Origin: Arbacia lixula
Taxonomy: Eukaryota > Echinodermata > Echinoidea > Arbacioida > Arbaciidae
Assembly: GCA_963669155.1 (NCBI GenBank)
Contig: OZ022576.1
Coordinates: 607,338-671,337 of the forward strand
Direction of reading: 5' to 3'
Length of the DNA stretch: 64,000 nt
The translations under genes and the position numbers were made by a program. The stretch's first letter is position 1; each line of letters opens with the position of its first letter. The notes under the pieces are model-generated. The model did not search any database, had not been told where the DNA came from, and was given only the letters and a program-made list of their open reading frames with translations. Shown here in pieces: positions 1 to 12,010 of this stretch.

Positions 1-1566
1 CACGTGAGAGAAACGTGCCACTCTCAGTCGACTAGGTTCTGCCTGGAGCAACAGACGTTCTCCCCTTCGCTACTCATTTCAACGACCTCTCCGCTGAATA
101 TCAAAATGAACAAGAAACCTTTTTTCAATCAGCGTGTTTGGCACATGCTAAGTTTGTTTTATTCCACGGAAGCGTGCACCTGAGTGATTTAACACATAAG
201 GCGCAGCCGAATATGTTTTCGACCATGCCAAAGTTGCCATGTGCACACAATTATACCGAACCTCAAACAAAATAACGGGCAATAACAAAGAATTAAGAAA
301 TATGCCTTTGAATAAGTTACCGGACAAAATTTCCCGACGCATCGGAACATTTACCGACGAATGGGAATTTGTATTGGATGTACGGCAATGAATGACTGTA
401 CCACACATCTAGCAATCTAGCAATGTATTTATTTTAAATTGTTTGCAATTTCCTTTCTAAAATAAACACAGCGGATCCAAAATGTTAATAACTGGGGTTA
501 TAATGAAAAATAGAATGCATTATAAGAGCATTGATTGAAATAGTGATATTCTTAGGAGATTCTTTAACCCACTTTATATTATGCATATTATGAAAATCAG
601 TGGTAAGCTTAAATCTGAGAAAGTCGTGTAACAAAATTTGTAAAAACATTACCTCAGTGCTGTCTAAATCATCTATAAAGTTTGCGAAAATGGCGTATGG
701 AGGTTGGCAAATATTCTAGTTTGATGCTTCACTCTATGCTTCGTAATATCTGCACGCTGGTCGGCACGTGAATCGGTGTGTTGTGTAAGTAACCCGATAG
801 ATACTACCTCGCTAGTGGGCACGTGAAAGACATCGGTCATAGAAAATAAGATTGATCCACGCAATGCGCTCACTCAATAATATCAATGATAGTTCATTCG
901 ATATTCATATCCTGTGGGTGTCTTGTGGTACGGCTACTAGCTATAAGCTGATTTACGTCTGTATTTTTTGTTTTGTCAGTATTTATGTTAAGTCTATGTC
1001 AGCATGATATGTGTTGCTTGATTGTTGTGATGAACGTGCGTTGAGTGTCAATCTCCGTGAGATTGAATACAACTAACACATTGTCTGATCTGTGTTCAAA
1101 TCAAGCATATCTCCTCCTGCTTGTTTTTCCCATGTTCTTGTGACCTTTCTCATCCTTCCATATTTCCGTTATCCTTTATCATCCTCGCCTTGTTTACATT
1201 GTTCCAATACGCTTGTTGAAATGCATTTCTTATTGTTCTTATAACAGGTACTTGCCATATCAAAATGGCGTATTATCGGATGATGACGCCAAGAGAATGA
1301 AGTAGTCTTTAAAACGTCAGCAGCACTTTACATTCACATATTCATTTTACAACTGAGAAATATCAATGGGGAAAAGTAATTATACAAATTTGACATGATA
1401 ATTTGAAGCGTTGATGCATATTTCCCGTTCATCACCGTTTGACAATATGTCTGAACTACGCTACCCAAGTATCGTCCTGAAAGGGCTTAGCTCTGGTTTT
1501 CCTTAATTCGGTTGATAATTGATTTTCTTGTATTTTTCTCTCTCCGTTCCCCTGCTTCCTCCGCAG
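1..1566. other. Upstream or intronic DNA of the GPCR gene, no gene recognised
   Basis: No exon, RNA gene or repeat is recognised here on either strand. The open frames are short and composed of AT-rich sequence. The stretch ends in a pyrimidine-rich tract and an AG at 1565-1566 that acts as the splice acceptor of the receptor exon, so at least its right part is intron. The exons for the receptor N-terminus and TM1-TM3 are not visible and probably lie outside the window. Confidence 0.5.
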
Positions 1567-3119
1567 CTGTATGGCTCGTCTCAATGCTGTTCGCTCTGCC
1601 GCCCGCTGTCGGCTGGTCTCGATACGAGTTCGTCCCAGACAGGGCCATCTGCACCTTGAAGTGGTCTACGAACATCTCCTATACCGTCTTCGTCTTCTCC
1701 CTTGGGATCTTCTTACCCTTCATTGTCACCTTCGTATCGTACTTCAAAATCTTCCGGACTGTCCGGGCAAACTTCCGCCGGATGAGGTCGCACCGTGGCA
1801 GCGGGAAGGTGTACCCCCGATCGGAGGGCGGAGCGGGGTCAGCTCACCGGCCGTCAGCCGTCAGCGGGGCGGATGGGAGCGGGGGCAGTGTGGGCGATTC
1901 GTCCTGGTCCCCGGAAAGGCGCCGATGCAGGAGCCAGATTGGTGATGTGAGTGAAGTAGTGGCGCCCCACCATCTGCAGCTGCCGACAGCCAATGGCCAC
2001 AGAGTCGTCAGCAGAGAGCTCGCCGTGAGAAATCGACTGCAAGTATCGCGGACTGTCAGTGACATATCGAGTACGATCATGGGGAAGAGGACGGGCTTGG
2101 TTGGGAATGGGCTCAACAGGCAGTTCTCACTCGATAACGACAATGACATCGAGGTCGCGACAATAAGTCCATGCGTCTCGGCGAGCACACTTGATAACCC
2201 GGATGACGACGACGGTGGTGGAGACAGTGACAATCAATCGCACACAGCTTCCATTGGTCGTATATCAGACTGCATGGTTCAGAACGTCGAATCTACCAAT
2301 GGAATCGGGACGCTGGTGGAGCTAGGATCACAGTTAGGTGGCACACGTGGTTCGAGACTCTATAAGAAACGAGATCAGAACGGCAAAGTCGCGATAAATC
2401 TGACATCAGTTGATGAACCGAAGCCGAGAGGTATGGACTTTGCGACCAGCCCTGTAGAAGCATTAAGTTTAGCGCTCGCAGAGGGCAGCAGAGCTGGAAA
2501 TATTCTGCAGGTTCAGGCAGCCATATCTCCGGAAAAATTTAACCACGCGAGAAACCTTAGTCCTATACCGTGCCCACTGCAATATAACCGTCCCAAGACA
2601 GCTGGCCATTTGCATGTACAGAAAGCCAACAGTAGCGGCGTCCGTCGACTTTCCGTGCGCTCACTACGTCACTCATTTAGGGCGTCTTCTGCTCGTGCTC
2701 GCTCGCAGACCGTGACGTCGCAGAGCTCGACGTTGCCTTCGAACAAAGACGAGCTGCGAATGACAATCATGGTGTGTGCGGTCCTCATCTCCTTCGTCCT
2801 GTGCTGGGCACCCGTCACCATCGTCAGCTTCATCGCAGTACTCGACGTGTCCATCCCCGCCCCGGTCGACAAGTTCGCCGTCTTCATGATGTTCCTCAGC
2901 AGTGCGGTGAACCCGGTCATCTACGGCTTGATGAACCGGAAGTTCCGGTTAGGGTTCACACGGCTGTTGTGCGGCTGGCGGACTGGCAAGCTCAGCAGTA
3001 ACAACAACTCTCACCGCTCCAAGACGCGCTCCAGAAACAAGTCTCACATAAATGGCGCTAATCCCGCGGCCAGGAAAACTGTTCTTGATCCTGAGACAGG
3101 GGTAACAACCAGACGGTGA
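1567..3119 (+). CDS. Class A (rhodopsin-like) GPCR, terminal coding exon with very long third intracellular loop
   Basis: This exon encodes about 517 residues of a seven-transmembrane receptor from TM4 to the C-terminus. In order it shows TM4 with the conserved Trp (VWLVSMLFALPP), extracellular loop 2 with its single Cys (AICTLKW), TM5 with the FLPF motif, an intracellular loop 3 of roughly 330 residues rich in Ser, Gly and charged residues, TM6 with CWAP, TM7 with NPVIYGLMN, and a basic helix 8 (RKFRLGF) followed by a Cys that could be palmitoylated. The reading frame is open upstream of 1567, but AG at 1565-1566 after a pyrimidine tract and the TM4 alignment place the exon start there, so the listed start is a splice acceptor and not a start codon. 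TM7 has Phe where opsins carry the retinal Lys, so it is not an opsin. Biogenic-amine, melatonin-like or orphan receptor are all possible; the ligand cannot be assigned. The stop is TGA at 3117-3119. Confidence 0.88.
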
Positions 3120-5420
3120 TGTTAATTATTGTTTGACTCAAACCCGTTTTTATAGCACTGCATTGTGACGTATAATGACGTAATCTTGGCATGCCTCCTT
3201 CTGCGAAAGGGGCCAGAATAATGTTGACTAATATTTTTTATTGAAACATTTGTAAGAATATAGACTTGCGGAAATTTTAATGTACAATGTACAATTCGTC
3301 ATTATTTTTATAATTGCATGTCCTGATGTCAGCTTGTTCATGTTCTATTGCACATTTAAAAAAATATTTTTATAACATGTCCCAAGCATTTCATTCCAAG
3401 GCGGGAGTGTATCGGTATTATACTTATGGAAATGTTAATTATGTAAAATCTTTAACCAATATCATGAATATAAAGGAATTTTACTTTTACTTTAAGGTCA
3501 AGGCTAAAGTGCGTAAATCATAACCTTCTCTGAAGTCTTCATAATCACCCCTATCCAAAGGAGCGGACGAAACCTGCCATGGCAGTCGCCTCATGAAACC
3601 CTGATCTCTGCGCTGACGAGCAGAATAAATAATTATGATTCCGAATTTCGAATGATGCATATTGGTGGTCGATTATAGCTACTGACCACCGACTGTAACC
3701 ATAGCAACAGCTACGACACAGACAGGTCATTATTTCTCCCTTGGCTACATTGGGAACTGAGCACCGTCATCCGGTCCCTTGTTTGTGGTAAGCAAGGTAT
3801 GGGGGTCCCTGCGTCCTGTCGTGCCCACGCTGTGAATGTCGCTATTCATTCCAGTCATTCAACATGGTTCCTAACTAATAACAACAATGATGACATAAAT
3901 GTTGAATATTTATTGAAATTGTATCCATATTATATCGTTTGTGCAATAACCGTCCGGACATTTCTGCATCACAAGTGAATACACAGATGCTCGACTTCAT
4001 TACGACATCTTAGACAATCTACTTTGAGTGTGGAATTCATAGAATTGCACAGTGGTCTAACTCTTTTTGTGCCACATGATTTCTTCATAATTAATACACT
4101 AAATTCACAGCGTTTTGCCTGGCACACAAACGTTAAAACAGGGAGGTGTTACGAAGGAGTAGAAACTCGAGCATAATATATTCAAACATCTGTATGGGTT
4201 CTAAAGCGTGCTCATGAATGTCAAAAGCATTCCATAATCATGACAATGCTTTGATGTTCCATGTGCCGGGCCGACATTTTGCTGATGTCAACTTGAAAAG
4301 AAATTTCTTTAATTTTCCATGTGTCTGTAGAAGTTTTGTTTTTGACAAATTTGTTTGCAAACTATAAGGAAGTTAACGGCAGATAATGACAGATCTTAAT
4401 AGTCTGCTTTTGTTTCGAAAAGTATTGAGGAATCATTAAAAATCGGAGATATAAGCTATTTGTATTACTTACAAAATTGACCAATTTCTTCACTTTCCGA
4501 CAACTTGTGCATTTGGGGGATTCAACAACTCTCAAAATGATATATTAAGCTGTGTATTATCATTAACGGCATTTGTGTGTGTTTGCGTGAAACAGAGATA
4601 TTTCACTTGAAAAACTTGTTTATTTGTGTTTGCTGATACCTGATATGCTCATGGAAGTATTAATGCCATTAACAGAACGGGACAAGCGAAATGAGACTGT
4701 ACATTTCTTTTGTTTTCTCTGAGAAGCCGTTGCCACACAATCATGTTCATAATTGTTCAAACACTTGAACAGCACCTGTTGAGAACACATAACTTTTCAG
4801 CGGCTTGGCACATGGGTTCAAAGGAAGAAAGTTGATTCATATCCTTCCATAACACATCCCTGGTTAAAACAAATAAAATGTAACAAATAAAGAACAGCTC
4901 ACTTGTGTCAGAAGCCCAGATATGTAAAATCATTTGGTAACTATGGTAACCCTGCCTTCATCCATGGATGAAATGAACATTGTCAAGCATACGTGGACAT
5001 TGGAAACACGTTCTTAGCAGTACATGTATTGAGTTTTACTGCCACTACCATAACTATGGTGACTGTGAGCTGCTTGTAACAATACAATGATTGTTACATT
5101 ATGACATGTAGATTTCACATTACAGTCACGGTCGCGGCAATCTAAACTCTCTTTTTACTCGAATGAACACATGATGATCTCTCTCCGTGTACTGGTAACC
5201 TTAATACTAAACCATTTCGTAACCATAGTTTGTACATTGTTCTGCTCAAAACTGATTCAATCGGTATAAACGCATGTAACCAGAATTCAACTCTATATTT
5301 TGTACCTGAGATGATTAAAATGTTACGCCATCTTCTAATTTGTTTCCATTTGTATCACATCATTTATGGTGCTCGAAAAGCGCGCCAGCAGGGAAGTGCG
5401 AGTTTTATCCACATTTTCAT
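3120..5420. other. 3'UTR of the GPCR gene and intergenic DNA
   Basis: No coding exon is recognised. The first few hundred bases are the likely 3'UTR, because an AATAAA hexamer lies about 505 bases past the stop. The remainder is AT-rich unique-looking sequence without long inverted repeats that I could see. Confidence 0.5.
3624..3629 (+). promoter_or_regulatory. Candidate polyadenylation signal of the GPCR gene
   Basis: AATAAA in sense orientation about 505 bases downstream of the receptor stop codon. It is a plausible but unproven poly(A) signal; such hexamers are common by chance in AT-rich DNA. Confidence 0.35.
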
Positions 5421-5643
5421 GTTGTGAGTGTGTACGTGTGTATAGTGTGTATGTATGTGTGTGTGTGTGTGTGTATGTGTGTATTTGTGTGTGTGTTTGT
5501 GTATGTGTGTGTGTTGTGTGTATGTGTTTGTATGTGTGTGTTTGTATGTGTGTGTGTGTATGTGTGTGTGTTGTGTATATATGTGTGTGTATGTGTGTTG
5601 TGTATATGTGTGTATGTATGTATGTGTGTGTGTTTGTGTGTGC
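5421..5643. repeat. (GT)n microsatellite
   Basis: An interrupted GT/TGTA run of about 220 bases. It produces open frames in several registers (Val/Cys-rich on +, His/Thr-rich on -) that are artefacts of the dinucleotide repeat. Confidence 0.95.
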
Positions 5644-5709
5644 AGGGGCGTAGATAACTGGGGAGGAGGTGAGATGCCTCCCCTAATTATTTGGGGAAGA
5701 TTATGTTTA

Positions 5710-5753
5710 CCCCCCCCCCCCCCACACACACACACACACACACACATACACAC
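5710..5753. repeat. Poly-C tract followed by (CA)n
   Basis: A run of about 14 C followed by about 15 CA units, close to the larger GT microsatellite. It is simple sequence with no coding value. Confidence 0.9.
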
Positions 5754-5866
5754 TTTCCAAAGGTAGATAAAAAGAAATGAAATTATGATATGATCATAAT
5801 TGTATGCAATTGTAATACAAATAACAGTTACAGTAGCAATGATACCTGTATACATGTATTGATTAT

Positions 5867-6036
5867 TGTTATGTTCTTATGTTATGAGTTCTTGTGTGGA
5901 CAACATAATAATGAGATAATCTGCACAGAGATCTTAAGTAGTGTCTGGTTTAATAAACGCCATGTTTGAACTCTCTCGCGCATGCGTACAAGGTGCCTTG
6001 AAGCTACAGCCTGTAGTCTTCATTCAATACTTAACA
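5867..6036 (-). repeat. 3' LTR of gypsy element 1
   Basis: 170 bp starting TGTTATGTTC and ending ACTTAACA on the + strand. It matches the copy at the other end base for base on reading. Confidence 0.96.
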
Positions 6037-6050
6037 TTCCTCCCCCTTTA
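6037..6050 (-). other. Polypurine tract of gypsy element 1
   Basis: On the - strand this reads TAAAGGGGGAGGAA and abuts the 3' LTR. It is the expected primer for plus-strand DNA synthesis. Confidence 0.85.
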
Positions 6051-6841
6051 ATTGGGAGCACGCTCTGCTAAATTATACTGCTCTAAAATTAGCCATTTAC
6101 ACTACCAAAGTAATGCATGTTAAAACAAGAACACTGCATGCAAATTACAATTATCCTTATGTAGCTATTGTAATAGGCAGAACCTTACATAACAATTTAT
6201 TTGGTTAAATCATCAAAACCATTTTAACCTTGTGGCTATTTACAAATAACTTCTCATTTTGTTACACCGGTAAACTATCAATTGGCTGGAGTTTACATAT
6301 TCTGTTTTCTCATATGGCTGTAATTGTAATGTTATCCTCTAACACAACTATTCTGTAACCACTTTAAATTCAATTGCAAGCTTCACACTTATATTGAAGT
6401 TTCAAGCTGAGCAATTCTTACAAAACCTTAATTCAGCTGTAGCAAATTAAACCGTTAATATGCACTTTATCATGCTATAAAATGAATTTGCCTAATTATT
6501 GTACCTTCATCAAATGAGTATACACTTCTTCAATTAATAGTGATCACAACTCATATAATGTGGCTGTAATTCTATACCTTGACTGACAATTGTAACCAAT
6601 CTCAGACTTATGTATAATTCAGTGCAACAGTTGTTTCCTATTCATTTAACTCTAATAAACAAGCTTCAACAATATAACACTTTGTGAATGTCATTCTTAG
6701 TGTCCTTCTCAACCGATTAAACTGTATTTCTATCTGCCTGTGTAAAACTTAATCCTATTTTCTATCTTCCACTCAATTGTAAGTTTTACTTAAAGACACT
6801 TGTCTAATCTGTTAAATGCATACCTAATGTATTTCCTTCTT

Positions 6842-6872
<31 letters not shown>

Positions 6873-7133
6873 ACTAAATACATGTATACCAATGAACATG
6901 AATTACTATTCAGTCATGTAGTAATTCACTTACAACTCATAATTGTTAATCTTAATTCAGTTACCATTGTATACTTGTAACACTGCTTACGTAATCACTT
7001 TTTTCTTTAAACCATACAGCCTTTAACTTGGCTGTGTATCCAATATAACACTATCAACCAATTATGACTTTTGCCTAAAATCTCATGTTTTCCTATATAA
7101 CTATCAATAGGTAGTTGTTTATGTGTTTGCATT
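6051..7133 (-). other. 3' non-coding region of gypsy element 1
   Basis: AT-rich sequence between the Gag-Pol stop and the polypurine tract, with a T run near 6846-6870. I see no envelope-like or accessory frame in it. Confidence 0.7.
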
Positions 7134-10100
7134 TTAATGATACACAATGAAATCCTTGAACTTTGAGGGTGTCGTTGACTTCCGAGTTGACACTCTCCTC
7201 CCTGACATGACATTCTCAGGATTTACTATGTCTGGAGCAACAGCTCCTCTAGAGTCATTCAATGACTCTGATTGGGCAGGTTCTGATATTATTGCAGTAT
7301 CAGTGCTAGATTGTTCAGTATTTGAGCTCAGGGGTTCACTAGTTGTAGGTACCGCTATAGGATTTTCTATTTGGCTTGGATACCGTGCCTGTCGAGTCAA
7401 AATCTCTGGTTGTGGATTGGTATCCTGATGCAGCATTTCTTGTCTGGAACGATCATCTTCACCCGATGGAGTGTAATGTCGTATGTGATCCACGTGGCGG
7501 CGTACCTCTCTACCATCCTGTAGCTCTATTATGTACATGACCTCATTGAGTGTTTCGGTCACTTTCCCTCTGAGCCATGTAGGTCCTGCTGCAAAGTTCT
7601 TTACCAGGACAGTGTCATTTAACCTGAACTGTCTCATCTTCGAGTGCTTGTCTGCTGATCGTTTCATTGCAGATTGTTGTTTCTGAACAGACTTGTGCAG
7701 GTTTGGACGGACATGGTCCATTCTACTTCTGATCCTCCTTTTGAACATCAGTTCACTTGGGGTTTTCATGGTAGTTCCTTGAGGAGTTATCCGATAGGTC
7801 ATCAGAAAAACCTGGATGCGCATCTCCAAAGATGTTCCACTGGTTTTCTTCACTCCACATTTCACAGTTTGTACAGCTCTCTCAGCCAGGCCATTGCTGG
7901 CAGGGTGTTTGGGAGCTGTCTGAACATGCTCTACATTGTTGCTGAACAGGAAGCTTGTGAATTCTTCCGAGACAAACTGGGTGCCGTTGTCACTTACGAC
8001 CGTCTCTGGAATACCATATGTTGCGAAGAGGCGTCGCATGGCAGTGACTGTGGCAGCTGCAGTGGCATTGGCTACTCTGACAGCTTCTATCCACTTGGTA
8101 TAGGCGTCAACAACAATCAGCACGTTCTGGTTATCGATGTAGGCATAATCGATGTGAATCCTACTCCAGGGTCGTTCTGGGAATTCCCATGGGTGTATTG
8201 GTGCAGGCGGTGGGCTGCGTTGGTGCTCCTGACAGGTTGGGCAGGTCTTCACCTTCTCCTCCAAATTCTTGTCAATGCCTGGCCACCATACATAGGATCT
8301 TGCTAGTGCTTTCATCTTGACAATGCCTGGATGAGTCCCATGAAGCTCATCAATGATCCTTTGTCTCATTTCCTGGTTGTCTGGAATGACCACTCTATGT
8401 CCCCAAAGTACTATGTCGTCCTCAATTGACAGTTCTTCTTTCTTTTGAGCATAGACTTTGAGCTCTGGTGGAACGTTCTTGGGGTTTGGCCATCCATTCA
8501 TGATGTTTGCCATCACTCTTGAGAGAACAGGATCTCTTTTGGTACATCTCTTGACCTCATCTGCTTCTACGGGTCTAGTGTCAATATCAAGCATATTGAT
8601 TTGAACTGGAAGCTGCTCATCCAAGTCTGAAAGGCTCTGGTGCGACCACACTGTTTGATCATCTGTCAAGGGTAGGCGTGACAGGGCGTCAGCATTCTGG
8701 TGCTGTTTACCTTCCTTGTGCATGATGTCGTACTCGTATGCTGATAGGATCATGTGCCATCTGGCTAACCGTGCAGAGGCCATCGGACTTGCGGGCTTAC
8801 TGTCACCGAATATTCCTAACAGCGGCTTGTGGTCTGTTACGATCGTAAATCGTCGTCCGTACAAGTACTTATGAAATTTCTTGAGACCGAAAATGATTGA
8901 GAGTCCTTCCTTTTCATATTGAGCATAATTTGCTTCACTCTTGGAAAGGGTACGCGAGGCGAAGGAAATGGGCTGCTCTAGACCGTCTGGTCCAACATGG
9001 CTGATGACTACACCTAGACCGTAGGGGCTTGCATCACATTGCAACAATAACGGCTTGCTTGGGTCATAGTGCGTCAAAACTGTGTCGCTCTGGACAAGTT
9101 CCTTCGATCTCTGGAAGGCTCGTTCTTGGTCTCTTCCCCACCTAAGCTTTGGATCTGGCTTGTTCCGACCTCCACGCTTCTTTGGCTCTGAAGCGTACTC
9201 TGCCTTCAACAGCGTTGTGAGTGGGGCAATCTCCTTTGTCAGGTTTGGTATGAATTTCCTGTAGTAGCCAAGAAGACCTAGATATGCTTGTAGCTGACTC
9301 TGGTTCTGGGGTCTTGGTGTCTTCTTTATGGCTTCGATCTTGTCTGCGAGCGGGCTGATTCCTTGATGGTCCAGCTTGTGGCCCAGGAACTCCACTGAGT
9401 CCATCATGAACTCACACTTTTCCCTTTTCAGTCGAAGTCCATTACTCTCAAGACGATGTAGTACAGCTTGCAAGTTGGCTATGTGCTCATCATCTGTCTT
9501 CCCGCTTACGATAATATCGTCAAGGTAGGGGCGACACATTGGTATGTCAGCTAGAAGAGATTCCATAACTCTCTGAAAGAGGGCTGGGGCTGTTGCGATG
9601 CCAAAGGGCAACCTGGTATACTGAAAAAGACCTCTATGCGTATTGATCGTGGTGTACCTCCTTGCCATTTCATCCAACTCTATCTGATAAGCATGCGACA
9701 AGTCGAGCTTGCTAAATCGCTTACCTCCACCCAAGTCCTGGAGCATATCCTGGAGCGAAGGGATTGGATAGTGTTCGACTTGAAGTGCCTTATTGGCCGT
9801 CAGTTTGTAATTGCCACAGATGCGGACTTTCCCGTTTGGCTTCTTCACCACCACTATCGGACAGGCGTAATCAGCATACTTGACCGGTTCAAGTACACCT
9901 TGGTCCAACAGCTCATCAATGGCTTCGTCGATTTTCTGACGCATTGCATAAGGGACTGGTGCAGCTTTGAAGAACGGCGCTTTGTCTCCATCTTCCTGAG
10001 GATGCACCTTTGCTTTATAACCTTCCAGTTTACCAACTCTTGTACAGTCAAACACTTGCTTGTGTTGTGTTAGCACCTCTTGTAAGGTAGCTTGTACCTT

Positions 10101-11390
10101 GTGTACAGCTTCTGTGGCGTTGGAAACATCCAATGAAAGGTTAAGGCGATTCTGCAAGAATCCATCAGGTGCTGCTTGCATCCAGTCTCTGCCAAGTAAT
10201 GCAACGCCTTTCTCGACAACAAGAAGGGGCAACTTCTTTGGTGGTTGGTTGTCAACGAACTGGACTTCTACCATTGCTTCCCCAACGACTGGTACTGTAG
10301 AGCCTGTGTATGTTCTCAAGGAAACGTTGGTTTGCTTCATATCAGCATGGTGTCCCAGTTTCTTGAATTCTTGCTGCGACATCATCGTCCAGGGGCTTCC
10401 TGTGTCAATTTCTAAGTCAACTTGGATTCCATTTAACTTTAGGCTTGCTTGAAATGGTTCACTGTACCTTGCCATCTTATTTACAGTTCCATCCCTGATG
10501 TGTCTGAGTTCACTATCTGGCAGATCTTCGTTCTCATCACCATCCAGGTGGTGTGCCGCTTTCTTCCTAGATCTGTACTGCTTGATCTTCTCACACTGGC
10601 TTCGAGTATGACCCATGGCGGAACATAGAAAGCATTTTTCATTCTTGAATCTGCATGCTGACGGGGCGTGGTCACCGGAACCACATCTCCAACATCTTGA
10701 GGCAGGGACTCCTTGTTTATCTTGTTTCTTAAAGCTGGGCTTTCCTTTCGTGTCCTGCTTCTGTTTGTGATGCATTTTCTGATGCGATGAAGAAGACACG
10801 TTTGGTTTATGCTGGCTTCTGCCTTGCAGTTTCTGAACTGTAGGTGACTCGGTCCCTTTGCTCAATACTTTGAGCTTTTCAACATCCTGGTTTGCAACCT
10901 CCATGGCTGTGGCGGTTTCCAGTGCATGCTTGAAAGTTAGTGATGGGTCACTTAACAGTTTTCGTTGAATTGTGACATCTCGGCAACCTACAACCAAGCG
11001 ATCCCTGATCATGTTGTCCAATTCTTTAAAGTTGCATCCTTCACTTAACTGGCGCAAATTTGCAACAAATTGCGGTATGGACTGATCTTGTTTTTGGATG
11101 CACATGTAAAATCTGTATCGCTGCACTATCTCTGTAGGCTTCGGTGCGAAGTGTGATTTCAGCGTGTCTTTACATACTGTGTATGTTTGATCTGTAGGTT
11201 TATTTGGCTGCAAGAGAGCGCGCAGGGTGTGGTAGCTCTTGCTCCCTAAATTCGTCAAAAATATTGCTCTCTTTTTTCCCTCATCCTGTATACTGTTAGC
11301 GTCAAACCATGCTTCTAACAGTTCTAGCCACTCATCAAAATTGTACCCATCTCCCAATTTGGGAACATTACCAATATGATGGCTTGCCAT
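7134..11390 (-). CDS. Gag-Pol polyprotein of gypsy element 1 (1418 aa, intact)
   Basis: A retrotransposon polyprotein for particle assembly, reverse transcription and integration. Gag occupies about residues 1-280 and ends in two zinc knuckles of form CX2CX4HX4C (Cys233-Cys246 and Cys253-Cys266). The aspartic protease motif DTG lies at about 329-331. Reverse transcriptase follows, with KLDLSHAYQ near 561-569 and the catalytic YLDD at 622-625. RNase H has QCDASPYGLG. Integrase has an HX3-H...CX2C zinc site (HPGIVKMK...CPTC) and then an Asp/Asp-rich catalytic core with SDNGTQF. Gag and Pol are in one frame with no stop or frameshift. The ATG at 11388-11390 starts a Gag-like sequence directly. 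No chromodomain is obvious at the C-terminus. The frame looks able to encode a full product, but activity is not shown. Confidence 0.95.
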   Translation of the reverse strand: MASHHIGNVPKLGDGYNFDEWLELLEAWFDANSIQDEGKKRAIFLTNLGSKSYHTLRALLQPNKPTDQTYTVCKDTLKSHFAPKPTEIVQRYRFYMCIQKQDQSIPQFVANLRQLSEGCNFKELDNMIRDRLVVGCRDVTIQRKLLSDPSLTFKHALETATAMEVANQDVEKLKVLSKGTESPTVQKLQGRSQHKPNVSSSSHQKMHHKQKQDTKGKPSFKKQDKQGVPASRCWRCGSGDHAPSACRFKNEKCFLCSAMGHTRSQCEKIKQYRSRKKAAHHLDGDENEDLPDSELRHIRDGTVNKMARYSEPFQASLKLNGIQVDLEIDTGSPWTMMSQQEFKKLGHHADMKQTNVSLRTYTGSTVPVVGEAMVEVQFVDNQPPKKLPLLVVEKGVALLGRDWMQAAPDGFLQNRLNLSLDVSNATEAVHKVQATLQEVLTQHKQVFDCTRVGKLEGYKAKVHPQEDGDKAPFFKAAPVPYAMRQKIDEAIDELLDQGVLEPVKYADYACPIVVVKKPNGKVRICGNYKLTANKALQVEHYPIPSLQDMLQDLGGGKRFSKLDLSHAYQIELDEMARRYTTINTHRGLFQYTRLPFGIATAPALFQRVMESLLADIPMCRPYLDDIIVSGKTDDEHIANLQAVLHRLESNGLRLKREKCEFMMDSVEFLGHKLDHQGISPLADKIEAIKKTPRPQNQSQLQAYLGLLGYYRKFIPNLTKEIAPLTTLLKAEYASEPKKRGGRNKPDPKLRWGRDQERAFQRSKELVQSDTVLTHYDPSKPLLLQCDASPYGLGVVISHVGPDGLEQPISFASRTLSKSEANYAQYEKEGLSIIFGLKKFHKYLYGRRFTIVTDHKPLLGIFGDSKPASPMASARLARWHMILSAYEYDIMHKEGKQHQNADALSRLPLTDDQTVWSHQSLSDLDEQLPVQINMLDIDTRPVEADEVKRCTKRDPVLSRVMANIMNGWPNPKNVPPELKVYAQKKEELSIEDDIVLWGHRVVIPDNQEMRQRIIDELHGTHPGIVKMKALARSYVWWPGIDKNLEEKVKTCPTCQEHQRSPPPAPIHPWEFPERPWSRIHIDYAYIDNQNVLIVVDAYTKWIEAVRVANATAAATVTAMRRLFATYGIPETVVSDNGTQFVSEEFTSFLFSNNVEHVQTAPKHPASNGLAERAVQTVKCGVKKTSGTSLEMRIQVFLMTYRITPQGTTMKTPSELMFKRRIRSRMDHVRPNLHKSVQKQQSAMKRSADKHSKMRQFRLNDTVLVKNFAAGPTWLRGKVTETLNEVMYIIELQDGREVRRHVDHIRHYTPSGEDDRSRQEMLHQDTNPQPEILTRQARYPSQIENPIAVPTTSEPLSSNTEQSSTDTAIISEPAQSESLNDSRGAVAPDIVNPENVMSGRRVSTRKSTTPSKFKDFIVYH

Positions 11391-11824
11391 ACTTCTGAGT
11401 TTTGGTATTGTACAAATTCAAACTACTTGACTGTGACTGTGCATATAAAGAACAAAGCTTATTTGCTCATAAAGTACAATGGGCGTCAGTACACTCAAAG
11501 CTAGATATACAAGCATCAACTGCATGTGTACACACAAAGTACATGTAGCTTGGACTAGCTGTAGTCCAATACTGTATCAACAATGAAAACTCTTCATGAG
11601 GGGCTACACTAAACTATAGTACAGTGTAAGGCTGTAACTATTCAACAGAATAGCAACAAAAGGGGTTTGGTCCTACCTGTATAGATCTGTTCCTAATTAC
11701 GAAGTCTTGGACCAACTCAGACCTATCTTATCCTAGAACTGCTTGGACCTGGACCTGCAATTTGGTCCTATCAGTATTAAGATTTGGTCCTCTTTACTTG
11801 CTAGGCTTACACCTGTAACTCCTT

Positions 11825-12010
11825 GAGCTGGTCTTATACCTGCTTAGGCTTGGACTTGCATATGGTCCTGTAATTGCTTAGACCTAGTCCTACTTGGTTA
11901 GGCTTGGACCAGCTATGTGGTCTTATAACTGCTTAGACCTGGTCCTACTGGCTTAGGCTTGGACCAGCTATGTGGTCTTATAACTGCTTAGACCTGGTCC
12001 TACTGGCTTA
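11825..12010. repeat. 55-bp tandem repeat in the leader of element 1
   Basis: Units beginning GACCTRGTCCTACT start at 11881, 11936 and 11991 (period 55), preceded by a more degenerate copy from about 11825. They lie in a wider stretch (about 11650-12260) rich in GGTCC/GGACC words in both orientations. This is the non-coding leader between the primer-binding site and gag. Confidence 0.85.

Noticed and set aside
5340-5855. Several open frames of 95-163 codons over the GT/CA microsatellites
   Set aside because: They consist of Val-Cys or His-Thr repeats generated by dinucleotide DNA and lack any domain.
7674-8306. 210-codon + frame inside element 1
   Set aside because: It is the antisense shadow of the Gag-Pol frame; no independent motif.
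9636-10452. 145- and 130-codon + frames inside element 1
   Set aside because: Antisense to reverse transcriptase and Gag coding sequence.
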